A DNA stretch of 36,823 nucleotides from IMG/VR virus record IMGVR_UViG_3300045146_000185, positions 1 to 36,823 of that record; one strand, 5' to 3'. The notes below the pieces were generated by a model. The model made no database searches. It was given only the letters and a program-made list of their open reading frames with translations, and had not been told where the DNA came from. Below are positions 15,503-22,834 of the stretch, one piece after another. Position 1 is the stretch's first letter. Every line of letters starts with the position of its first letter. Both the position numbers and the translations under genes were made by a program. This DNA is from a virus.

Positions 15503-15885
15503 TAGTGACGTTTAGCCTCTGTAATTGGTAGTGACGCTTCCGTAGGGATGTAGATCATTTGTTGAATCTTACCTTCTTTCAAGGCATCCGCCATTGCACT
15601 GTAATATGCTAGCGTGCTATATGCTGGATACTCTTTTGCAGCCTTACCTACGATTGCAATCGCTTCAGAGCGAAGCACTGCAGCCTCTTTTTCAGCACGA
15701 GCTTGTTCGACCTGAATTTGACGAGATTGTGAAGCCTCTGCAAGTTTAGCCTTACCCTGCATCTCCATAGACCATACGTCATAGTAGCGATACGATGCTA
15801 CTACTCCGAACCCAAGAACAATGACCCCACCAAGAGCCAATGCTCCAACTTTAATAACATCACCGAGCGTTAATTCTTTTTCCAT
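15502..15885 (-). CDS. Small membrane-anchored protein with band-7/SPFH-like tail, 127 aa
   Basis: Residues 12-32 form one transmembrane helix (ALALGGVIVLGFGVV). A helical, Ala/Glu/Gln/Arg-rich segment follows (45-85, QGKAKLAEASQSRQIQVEQA), then LKEGKIQQMIYIPTEASLPI. The charged helix resembles the C-terminal coiled coil of stomatin/prohibitin (SPFH) proteins, but the SPFH domain itself is absent. The N-terminal 10 residues are probably outside or in the cytoplasm; the topology is not certain. It is the first gene of the gp62-gp41 transcript, with its own promoter and AAGGA before the ATG. A membrane role in infection is inference. Confidence 0.7.
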   Translation of the reverse strand: MEKELTLGDVIKVGALALGGVIVLGFGVVASYRYYDVWSMEMQGKAKLAEASQSRQIQVEQARAEKEAAVLRSEAIAIVGKAAKEYPAYSTLAYYSAMADALKEGKIQQMIYIPTEASLPITEAKRH

Positions 15886-15910
15886 GAGTATCCTTACATT
15901 ATATAGAATG

Positions 15911-15941
15911 ATTTTATCATATGCCTTCTTAAATGACTCTT
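15911..15941 (-). promoter_or_regulatory. Promoter of the 127-aa gene, gp62 and gp41 transcript (middle-type motif)
   Basis: AAGAG (15941-15937), 4 bases, TTAAG (15932-15928), 11 bases, TAAAAT (15916-15911). This is one mismatch in the -10 box and two in the upstream box relative to the others. Confidence 0.55.
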
Positions 15942-16678
15942 AACAATTCATCATCAGTAAGTGGACAATGAGTACCTTTGAAGTCACACCAGTTACAAAG
16001 CTTTGTGACGTTCTTTTCGAATTTTGTATCGTTTTCAATTGTTTCTATGTTTGTTTCTATTTTAGGGCGAAATACCTTTTCAAAGAATTGCAATTCGTCT
16101 CTAGTAAACACCTTGACATTTCTATGATCATGTTCAACGTACGAATATATACATTTCACCGTTTGAACTTGTGGATATTTTTTCATGATCCACATAGCAT
16201 ATAACATCGTTTGTTCGAATGTTTGACGGTCTTTTTTCTTTCCTGTTTTGTGATCAAGCACCATAGCACACGTACCCCTTACGGCATACAAGTCAATAAA
16301 TCCATGGAGAAGCTTGTTTTCGCATTCATAATCGGCGGGCAAAAATTCATGAGTCAAACTAAATCCTCGTTCAACTTCGAATACATCAGAAGCCATACAA
16401 AGCTTTTTGAGTGTTTTATAGTATTCAGAAGCGATCGCCGAATCAGCTATTTTCTTAAATTCTTTTATTTGTTTTTTCGACGCCAATTTGAATTCAAAAT
16501 CTGAATTCAATGGAGAATCATTTAGAAAATCTTCGATTAACTTGTGGATATAGCTACCCTTTTCTAAGGCAATATTTTCTGATGGAACTTTTACTTTGCT
16601 AATATAGTTTAGTTTGAATTTGTTTGGACAAAAAGCGTATGAGTCCAATTTTGAGTAAGAATAGGGAGCATATTTCAT
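15929..16678 (-). CDS. Cas4/RecB-type exonuclease with four-cysteine Fe-S site
   Basis: 249 aa PD-(D/E)xK nuclease. N-terminal SKLDSYAFCPNKFKL carries Cys17. GSYIHKLIEDF has His45, HGFIDLYA has Asp129, VLDHKTGKK has Asp142 and Lys144, and the QxxxY motif is QTMLY (156-160). The C-terminal LCNWCDFKGTHC gives Cys228, Cys231 and Cys238. Cys17 with these three would hold a 4Fe-4S cluster, as in Cas4 and AddB. Such nucleases process DNA ends; in this phage it could act with UvsX, gp46/47 and gp32, which lie nearby. No other CRISPR-type gene is present, so it is a replication or recombination exonuclease and not a Cas gene. It starts 19 bases after the 155-aa gene. Confidence 0.88.
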   Translation of the reverse strand: MKYAPYSYSKLDSYAFCPNKFKLNYISKVKVPSENIALEKGSYIHKLIEDFLNDSPLNSDFEFKLASKKQIKEFKKIADSAIASEYYKTLKKLCMASDVFEVERGFSLTHEFLPADYECENKLLHGFIDLYAVRGTCAMVLDHKTGKKKDRQTFEQTMLYAMWIMKKYPQVQTVKCIYSYVEHDHRNVKVFTRDELQFFEKVFRPKIETNIETIENDTKFEKNVTKLCNWCDFKGTHCPLTDDELLRVI

Positions 16679-16697
16679 TGTGAGATCCTGAGAGGGA

Positions 16698-17165
16698 TCA
16701 GCTAATGACCCCTAAAGTTGATTTTATTGTTTCTTTGTATTCTAAAAATGATTTTTTGTCATTGAATTTATAGTAAACAAATTCCGAAGTCATACCGCCG
16801 TCTCTCATAGTCACGGTGTGTGATAAATTGAAGATAATTTTAAATCTGTTTAGCGTTTGGTCTTCATCAAAGACTACACTGCTGATTTTACGTGGGTTGA
16901 TGATTCTGAAATTGTCGTTATAATAGACCCAGTCAGCAGTTTGTTCGTCAATCAAATCCTTCATTTCATAAAGGTCATCCATCGAAATTGCATCCCAATA
17001 AACATAGTCTGATATTAGCTTTTCTTCTTGTGAATGTTTTGAACGGAGCGATACGGAGTAATCCATATTAAAAACGATTTTTGGCTTCGGCTCGTAGATG
17101 ATTCCGATGTTTGAGACTCTAGCAAGATTTATAATCTTATTATCTCTATGTTGTATGAAGTGCAT
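16698..17165 (-). CDS. Hypothetical protein with an internal duplication, 155 aa
   Basis: It has two similar halves of about 65-70 residues. The first (2-70) has FIQHRDNKIINLARVSNIG, then KIVFNMDYSVSLRS and YVYWD. The second (80-150) has YYNDNFRIINPRKISSVVF, then KIIFNLSHTVTMRD and FVYYKF. Each reads as a beta-barrel-like unit ending in a helix. Function unknown. The ribosome binding site AAGGA is inside an 11-bp inverted repeat whose 5' arm overlaps a late promoter (CTTTAAATA), so translation should follow late transcription only. It may therefore be a virion or late-acting protein, although the capsid-targeting-like start is missing (MHFIQHRD). Confidence 0.7.
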   Translation of the reverse strand: MHFIQHRDNKIINLARVSNIGIIYEPKPKIVFNMDYSVSLRSKHSQEEKLISDYVYWDAISMDDLYEMKDLIDEQTADWVYYNDNFRIINPRKISSVVFDEDQTLNRFKIIFNLSHTVTMRDGGMTSEFVYYKFNDKKSFLEYKETIKSTLGVIS

Positions 17166-17207
17166 AGCATTCCTTCTTAAATGTTAAGGTTATTTAAAGG
17201 AATGCTA
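17165..17207 (-). promoter_or_regulatory. Ribosome-binding-site hairpin nested with a late promoter
   Basis: Perfect 11-bp inverted repeat (arms 17207-17197 and 17175-17165) with a 21-base loop. The 3' arm holds AAGGA and the first base of the ATG. The late promoter overlaps the 5' arm, so late transcripts begin in the loop. The layout matches that known for T4 genes e, soc and 49. Confidence 0.75.
17191..17199 (-). promoter_or_regulatory. Late promoter of the 155-aa gene
   Basis: CTTTAAATA on the minus strand, followed by AC. It sits 26 bases before the ATG, within the inverted repeat described at 17165-17207. Confidence 0.65.
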
Positions 17208-17214
17208 GATGCTC

Positions 17215-18114
17215 TTAAAGAGATGCGAAGAAATCTTCGTCATCTGCAGGTGCAGCAGGCTTTGCTACTATTTCATCTGCAGGTTTAGCAGGGCGTGCTA
17301 CTGGAGCTTCGTCTTCATCAGCTTTTGGGGCTTTCTTTTTTGTTTCTTTTGGTTTACCATCAGATTCATCAAGAGTATAGCCGTTTTCGTATTTGAAAAG
17401 TTTTTTCTCAAGTTCTTCGTAAGACTCATATTTTTCTGGTTGTAAGAATTCTGACAAATCATATGCAGTTGAAAGCAATTTTTCGAATTCATCCATATCT
17501 TCTACAAGCGCAGATGGTGACAAGAATTGTGAGCCGTCCATAACAATGTTTTTACCGTTACGACTATGTCTGATACGAATATTCGCACCTTTAATTGGGT
17601 GATAGATGTTGATTGGTTCAATATCAGAATCTTCGTCACCGTTCAGTGCTGATTCGATCATTTGAGCAACTTTGAATCCGTATTCATAAAGCATAACTTT
17701 ACCGTTGTTTTCAGGGTGTGCTGGATCTTTTACAACAACAACATTTGAGATGTATTTTTCAGTGCGTTTTCCAGATCTCAATAAATCGAGTGTTTCTTGG
17801 TCTTTCATTTTCCATGCAGCAATATATTTTTCACAATATGGACATTTTTGATCCAATGTTGTAGGGCATTCAGCGATGAAGTAATGTTTGTTACCCTTTT
17901 CATCTTCACGCATACCAAAGTGTGAATATTTTGTGATAACACCAACACCATTTGGATCAGGAATGAAGCGAAGAATTAATGAACCGCTATCAGTTTCATC
18001 ACGAGTGACTTTGATAAAACGAGTATCAACATAGTCTTTTTTATTAAACTCTTTCTTTTCAGAAGTAAATGCAGTTTTGACGTTAGTCATTAAAGAGTCG
18101 AAATCGATTGCCAT
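17215..18114 (-). CDS. 32: Single-stranded DNA-binding protein (T4 gp32-like)
   Basis: 299 aa (T4 gp32 is 301). The basic N-terminal segment EKKEFNKKDYV is the likely cooperativity region. The core holds a zinc site made of Cys83, Cys91 and Cys94 (CPTTLDQKCPYC) plus a nearby His (65 or 77). The C-terminal tail (about 245-299) is Lys/Pro/Ala/Asp-rich and ends DDEDFFASL, the acidic tail that contacts partner proteins in T4. The protein coats single-stranded DNA in replication and recombination and works with gp59, UvsX and gp43. The 93-base leader holds a strong hairpin with pseudoknot potential 20-48 bases before the ATG. AAAGGA is the ribosome binding site. Confidence 0.95.
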   Translation of the reverse strand: MAIDFDSLMTNVKTAFTSEKKEFNKKDYVDTRFIKVTRDETDSGSLILRFIPDPNGVGVITKYSHFGMREDEKGNKHYFIAECPTTLDQKCPYCEKYIAAWKMKDQETLDLLRSGKRTEKYISNVVVVKDPAHPENNGKVMLYEYGFKVAQMIESALNGDEDSDIEPINIYHPIKGANIRIRHSRNGKNIVMDGSQFLSPSALVEDMDEFEKLLSTAYDLSEFLQPEKYESYEELEKKLFKYENGYTLDESDGKPKETKKKAPKADEDEAPVARPAKPADEIVAKPAAPADDEDFFASL

Positions 18115-18133
18115 TGTTTGAATTTCCTTTATT

Positions 18134-18162
18134 AACTTGTTAAGACCTCAAGTTGAGGTCTT
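18134..18162 (-). promoter_or_regulatory. Possible autoregulatory pseudoknot in the gp32 leader
   Basis: On the minus-strand RNA an 8-bp stem (18162-18155 with 18149-18142) closes the loop AACUU. That loop is fully complementary to AAGUU, three bases beyond the stem (18138-18134). T4 gene 32 has a leader pseudoknot where gp32 nucleates to repress its own translation. The short 3-base connector would need the bottom A-U pairs of the stem to open. Confidence 0.5.
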
Positions 18163-18207
18163 TTCTAAAATTTGTTATTAACTAAAAATCTTGTTCACTT
18201 CGAGAGC

Positions 18208-18873
18208 TTACTTTGACAAATTTGCCAAGTAGTAACGCAGTGTTCCTTTGTCTTGAGACTCAAATTTTGATAGTCCGACCACACTTGACTTGACACTGTA
18301 TGTACCAGAGCTAAGTTTAGATAGACTTTCTACTGAAATACTTACGCTGCAATCATTGCCAGTACCGTCTAATTTGATACTCATGTTGTTACTTGAAGCG
18401 TTATCTTGCTCACAGAGATTTGCTTCCACCATGTTGTGCATACAAGTAATTTGTACTTCATCCAATCCAAGCAATGATGCCATCTTCTTGATTTGTTCGA
18501 GCTCAACTTTATTTAACGTGAATTCAATATCAATGTCGAGCTCATTAAACTTGTCTTCGATCCTGTTCGAAACAGCAGGCACTGTAGTTTCGTTACTCAA
18601 AACGTAGCGAAGTTGTTTATTACCATTTTTGATCATGAGTACTTTGTCTTTGATTGTCAATTTACTGTCAATACCAAGTGTATCGATTACGCTTAGCAAT
18701 TCGTCAACATTATATACATGAGCTGGTGTTTCGAAATCCGTCATATCTGTAGGATTGAAGAATGCACAAACAGATTTGTCGGTAGCCATAACAGCAATTT
18801 CATCATTTTTGATGATGAAAGCCGAGTTGATACGAGTAAACTCCTTGAGTTGCGATGATTGATCTTTAGTCAT
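18208..18873 (-). CDS. 45: Sliding clamp (T4 gp45-like)
   Basis: 221 aa (T4 gp45 is 228). The start at 18873 (MTKDQSSQLKEFTRINSAFI) is preferred to an in-frame ATG 27 bases upstream. It has AAGGA about 10 bases before it, overlaps the upstream stop (ATGACTAA), and begins like T4 clamps. Typical features are the KNDEIAVMATDKSVCAFF segment, alternating beta strands, and a C-terminus LRYYLANLSK. The trimeric ring tethers gp43 to DNA and, with gp33 and gp55, activates late transcription. The gene lies between UvsX and gp32 in a transcript from the promoter at 20116-20146. Confidence 0.92.
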   Translation of the reverse strand: MTKDQSSQLKEFTRINSAFIIKNDEIAVMATDKSVCAFFNPTDMTDFETPAHVYNVDELLSVIDTLGIDSKLTIKDKVLMIKNGNKQLRYVLSNETTVPAVSNRIEDKFNELDIDIEFTLNKVELEQIKKMASLLGLDEVQITCMHNMVEANLCEQDNASSNNMSIKLDGTGNDCSVSISVESLSKLSSGTYSVKSSVVGLSKFESQDKGTLRYYLANLSK

Positions 18874-19027
18874 TATTGCCACGTCCTTCCAACATACCAT
18901 CTTTCATGAAATAACGGTTACGACCGTCTTCCAATTTAGTGCGATCAGGGAACTGAGTTTTGATTGCTTTTTTACGATTCATACGATTTGCCATATACTC
19001 TTTTTTAGGGATTCCGTGTTTGAACAT
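18866..19027 (-). CDS. Small basic protein, 53 aa
   Basis: Reading from ATG at 19027 gives MFKHGIPKKEYMANRMNRKK and continues to GRGNND, 53 residues, very rich in Lys and Arg. TAAGGAGA lies just before the ATG, a strong ribosome binding site. The stop TAA overlaps the gp45 ATG (ATGACTAA), so gp45 translation is probably coupled to it. It lies 15 bases after the UvsX stop. I do not recognise it. A basic peptide between a recombinase and a clamp could bind DNA or RNA polymerase, but this is a guess. Confidence 0.72.
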   Translation of the reverse strand: MFKHGIPKKEYMANRMNRKKAIKTQFPDRTKLEDGRNRYFMKDGMLEGRGNND

Positions 19028-19042
19028 TGTTTTCTCCTTAGA

Positions 19043-20083
19043 TTAAATGATATCATCGACATCATCGATGTCTACGATATCTGAATTTGTGAAAGCATAT
19101 TTGTCTTGGAACATACTCTTGACTTTTTCATTGCTTATAATAGGTGCATAGAACTCTTTCCAGTTTTCTAGCATATCTTTCGCACGCCATTTCTTGTCTT
19201 CACCTGCTAGCCCTAGCAACTCAAAGTTACGACTGTACCAACCCATTGAAGGTTTAGTGAGTATGCCAAATTCGAACAAATCTTCGTCAAGTCCCCATAC
19301 AGGATGAATACCACCATCATGGGTGATAAGATATTTCAAACGACTGTACTCCTTACACAAACGAGATTTTTTCGTATTAGCAGTAATGATAACACCAGCT
19401 ACATCGCCGTCACTATCTTTGTGTTTCGCCTTACTTGACCCCATGACAATACATGAACTCGAGAAATACAGACCCTTACCCCCAGGGATTGCGATTGGAG
19501 CATATTGATCCATTGTTGAGATAACCTGATTTACAACATAAACTGTAGTGCGGAGACCAGTCAAAAGCTTTGACAACGTATTACGTTTTTTCGAAATCGT
19601 CATATCTTGAACGTCTTTACCATCAATACTATCACTGACCGTTTTCGAAGTCACAGTGTTGTTCCAAGAATCGATAATCAAAAGAATGTCTTTACGTTCA
19701 TTCATAGGAATTTCTTCGAATGTTTTCATAACGAACGACTGAATATCTTCAATTTGATTGTTTTGATAAACGAACAATTTATCACGATCTACACCAACGT
19801 TGTCGGCAAAATCTGGATTGTAAGCAAACTCTGTATCAATAAGGATACATTCCATACCAAGTTTTTGAGCATTTTTAATAAGTTTCATAGCAACAAAACT
19901 TTTACCTTCAGCCGAATCAGAAGCGTGTTGACTAACACGTCCGATTGGTATACCTCCATCCAATTTACCACTGAACAAAATATTCAATGGTAAAACACCA
20001 GTACTGATAAAATTTAGCTGTTCATCTTTATGAGTGAACTCTGCTAATTTCTTATCATTTTTCAATTTCGAAATTAGTGACAT
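19043..20083 (-). CDS. uvsX: UvsX recombinase (RecA-like)
   Basis: 346 aa (T4 UvsX is 391). ATP site: HASDSAEGKSF with the P-loop Lys61, whose first Gly is changed, as also happens in T4 UvsX. Walker B is DILLIIDSW, and a VVNQVISTMD segment follows as in RecA. GGIPIGRVS precedes the P-loop. The C-terminal tail is acidic (DIVDIDDVDDII). The protein forms filaments on single-stranded DNA and drives strand exchange with UvsY and gp32. It is the first gene of its transcript, with a textbook copy of the shared promoter 33 bases upstream and AAGGA before the ATG. Confidence 0.95.
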   Translation of the reverse strand: MSLISKLKNDKKLAEFTHKDEQLNFISTGVLPLNILFSGKLDGGIPIGRVSQHASDSAEGKSFVAMKLIKNAQKLGMECILIDTEFAYNPDFADNVGVDRDKLFVYQNNQIEDIQSFVMKTFEEIPMNERKDILLIIDSWNNTVTSKTVSDSIDGKDVQDMTISKKRNTLSKLLTGLRTTVYVVNQVISTMDQYAPIAIPGGKGLYFSSSCIVMGSSKAKHKDSDGDVAGVIITANTKKSRLCKEYSRLKYLITHDGGIHPVWGLDEDLFEFGILTKPSMGWYSRNFELLGLAGEDKKWRAKDMLENWKEFYAPIISNEKVKSMFQDKYAFTNSDIVDIDDVDDII

Positions 20084-20115
20084 CTTTTTTCATCCTTCTT
20101 TTCGTATACACGAGT

Positions 20116-20146
20116 ATTATACTGTATATTCACTTAATGTAAGCTT
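20116..20146 (-). promoter_or_regulatory. Promoter of the uvsX-gp45-gp32 transcript (middle-type motif)
   Basis: AAGCT (20146-20142), 4 bases, TTAAG (20137-20133), 11 bases, TATAAT (20121-20116). The spacer TGAATATACAG is nearly the same as at gp55 (TGCAATAACAG). Confidence 0.78.
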
Positions 20147-22793
20147 AAAAAAAATCTGACAATTTTACTGTTTTTGTGAAGTTCCAATCAATTAGTTTAA
20201 TCAACGGTTCTAATGGCTTATGAACTAACCCTTCGAACAGCAATTTATGATCTACATATTCTAGCAGACCATTTTCTTCAACGAAATACATATGTTTACG
20301 GTCATTTGGAAATCCAATGACATTTTGGTTCCAAACTGGATTTGGAACCTTCAAATAGATGAATTTCATTTTAGACCCGTCTTCGATCTTGTCATATTTA
20401 GAAAGAAGACCATGCTGAGCAATATACTTGTTGTACAACAACGAAGCTCTTACATGAATTGGACACCCAGATGTTTCAATCGTATATTCGTTCTTTCCAT
20501 CTTTACCTATGATAATACCATTTGGAGTTTTATCGGTGTAAAGATTTACCCCTTTAGGAAACGATATATCTGATACTGGCAACGAATTGAATTCTTCTTT
20601 GAAGTTGGTGATCTCGTTTTGGAAAGCTTTCTGATTACCAGCATAAAGTAATTCCAAGAATTCCAACATTTTCTTGCGTACGAAAGAAGGGAGATTTGTT
20701 TTCTTTAGATTCAACCCGATGATTTTCTTTTTACCATGTTCGAAGCGAGTGCCCTCTGAATCAAGAACATTCAACGTATAGTTTTTCTTTCCGACAACGA
20801 ACCCCTTATCAGAGATTACTTCCCGTTCCATGTCCATAACTTTTGGATTCAAGAGATTGCGATAGTGGGCGATATCATCCAAAACTTTTGTTTTGATTAT
20901 CTTTTCTATAACTGGCACTACAGTTTTGTCTACATACTCAAGACGTTCTTGAGTTGTTGTAAACTCTGTTTTAGAGTCAACTAATGGTTTAAGATAAATG
21001 TAAACTGAATCGGTGTCTCCGAACGGAGTAGGCTCATCTACATAATCAAATCTAGACTTGAATTCACGGTCAAGAATAACCTTTACACTACGGTCATACA
21101 AACGACCAGCAGATGTGATACTTTCAGCAACGGCTTTCTTAGCCAAGATAAAATGTGCATTCCCACAAGCACCGTAAAATGAGTTCAATGCGATCTTAAG
21201 AGCCTGTTGTTGATTCTTATATCGTGTTACCATCCCTTTAACTTTTTCTTTTTCATACTCATCTTCGATGAGGGTTTCATAAAGCGTCTTTTCAGCTTCG
21301 AGCATTTTCTTCTTTGCAGCTTTTCTATCCGCATAGATTTTTCCCATCATATATGAAGAAATACCTTCTTTAGATACGTCAAAGAAATGACCACTGGGAG
21401 TAACAGTCATGTTATGCTTGCGAAGTGCTTCACCAAGTTCTGATTTTTCATCAGTTGTCAAATTAATTTGTTCCAAGATACCAGAAGCAGTATCAGATTT
21501 GATATATTTAGAGCGTAACCGCTTTAATTCCATTGGCACATCAGCTTCTTTTACATACGTACTTGAACACAGGTTGAAAGCACGGATAATCGAAGGGTAA
21601 AGTGAAGCAAAGTCGAATGAAACAACCCATTCGTAGTATCCTGGATTACTGAAAACAAATCCACCCTCGAAATCCATATCTTCTGACGAACGTTGTTTCT
21701 CTGGGATAATCATGCTATTTTTACGACTTTCACAGTACATAAGCTGTCCCCATGGTCCAGTCGTACCAGTTACGTTGTCGATATTCACGTTGTAAAGATA
21801 TGATAGCTCACACACCAACGGCATAAGATTGATTTTAGCATCGAGGTTTACAAGTAATTGAACGTCTTGTATGTTATATTCGATAAACTTATCAAAATTA
21901 TTATTATAGAGATCTTCAAGAGTTCCGATCATATCATCGTGATATTGAACTTTACCTTCACCGAGCTCATAATCTCCGATGAATTGCAAGCTGTATGATT
22001 CACGAGGTTCATATACGAATTTCTTATACAAGACCATCATATCAAGCCAGTAATAAGATTTAGGCATTTCGATTTTCAACATTCGATCTTCTTCAACATA
22101 ACCGAGATTGTCGATCATCTTAATATCCATGTCAAGACGTTTCATGCGATTGACGATAAATGGAAAGTCGAACCCATTGGTATTCCATCCAGTAAGAATA
22201 TCTGGATCCCAATGTTTTAGAAGTTTGAAAAATGTTTCGATCAAATCTTCTTCAGAGTTACACTGATAATACTTTACATTTGGAATATCTTTCTTTAGTT
22301 TTTTCAACCCGAGAGCAACCATTTTACCATCAAAATAACACCCGAAACTCGTAATAGGAGCATTGGCACTTCCTGGCTCAGGGAATCCGCCGACACCTTT
22401 CACGATATTAAATTCTTCATCTAAGAATGAACCGTTGAACCCTGTTTCGATGTCGAAGTAGCAGATTTTTGGTGTCATGAAAATTTCTTTTTCATAATAG
22501 CTCGCTCTTCTGTATTGGTCTTCAGGTTTGTGTACACCATATAAATCAAGGACACCAGAATTACGTTCTACTGCTTCTTTATAAGAAACGAAGCTGGTAC
22601 ATGGAATTCTTGACAATGGACGACCATCGATTATGCTTGCGTATTTTGTTAATTTTTCAGATGAAGAGGAATCGACGAATAGTTCACAATCAAATTCTGT
22701 ATGTTTTTCGTAATGTTTGTTACCGAATTCGTCTCTATATATATCATGCAAGGTGTTAAAGTGTCTGAAAACTTTTATATATTGTTTTTTCAT
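20145..22793 (-). CDS. 43: DNA polymerase, family B (T4 gp43-like)
   Basis: 882 aa (T4 gp43 is 898). The 3'-5' exonuclease has YFDIETGF with Asp114 and Glu116, then GWNTNGFDFPFIVNRM. Polymerase motif A is SFDFASLYPSIIRAF (about 395-410), motif B includes KIALNSFYGACGN, and motif C is FGDTDSVYIYL. The C-terminus ends in KTVKLSDFF, a hydrophobic tail likely to bind the sliding clamp. It replicates phage DNA with gp45, gp44/62 and gp32. It follows clpP by 41 bases. AAAGG lies about 10 bases before the ATG, and a perfect 14-base palindrome covers the start codon. Confidence 0.97.
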   Translation of the reverse strand: MKKQYIKVFRHFNTLHDIYRDEFGNKHYEKHTEFDCELFVDSSSSEKLTKYASIIDGRPLSRIPCTSFVSYKEAVERNSGVLDLYGVHKPEDQYRRASYYEKEIFMTPKICYFDIETGFNGSFLDEEFNIVKGVGGFPEPGSANAPITSFGCYFDGKMVALGLKKLKKDIPNVKYYQCNSEEDLIETFFKLLKHWDPDILTGWNTNGFDFPFIVNRMKRLDMDIKMIDNLGYVEEDRMLKIEMPKSYYWLDMMVLYKKFVYEPRESYSLQFIGDYELGEGKVQYHDDMIGTLEDLYNNNFDKFIEYNIQDVQLLVNLDAKINLMPLVCELSYLYNVNIDNVTGTTGPWGQLMYCESRKNSMIIPEKQRSSEDMDFEGGFVFSNPGYYEWVVSFDFASLYPSIIRAFNLCSSTYVKEADVPMELKRLRSKYIKSDTASGILEQINLTTDEKSELGEALRKHNMTVTPSGHFFDVSKEGISSYMMGKIYADRKAAKKKMLEAEKTLYETLIEDEYEKEKVKGMVTRYKNQQQALKIALNSFYGACGNAHFILAKKAVAESITSAGRLYDRSVKVILDREFKSRFDYVDEPTPFGDTDSVYIYLKPLVDSKTEFTTTQERLEYVDKTVVPVIEKIIKTKVLDDIAHYRNLLNPKVMDMEREVISDKGFVVGKKNYTLNVLDSEGTRFEHGKKKIIGLNLKKTNLPSFVRKKMLEFLELLYAGNQKAFQNEITNFKEEFNSLPVSDISFPKGVNLYTDKTPNGIIIGKDGKNEYTIETSGCPIHVRASLLYNKYIAQHGLLSKYDKIEDGSKMKFIYLKVPNPVWNQNVIGFPNDRKHMYFVEENGLLEYVDHKLLFEGLVHKPLEPLIKLIDWNFTKTVKLSDFF

Positions 22794-22803
22794 GAATTCA
22801 TGA
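22790..22803 (-). promoter_or_regulatory. Palindrome over the gp43 start codon, possible translational operator
   Basis: TCATGAATTCATGA is a perfect 14-base palindrome. As RNA it folds into a 5-bp stem with loop AAUU that covers the AUG, just downstream of AAAGG. T4 and RB69 gp43 repress their own translation through a hairpin near the ribosome binding site. Confidence 0.42.
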
Positions 22804-22834
22804 CCTTTAAAACGTATTTTTTAATATATGTCTT

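Noticed and set aside
18142-18162. Hairpin before gp32 as a transcription terminator
   Set aside because: In the direction of transcription there is no run of U after the stem. The T-run is on the other side, and no plus-strand gene ends here.
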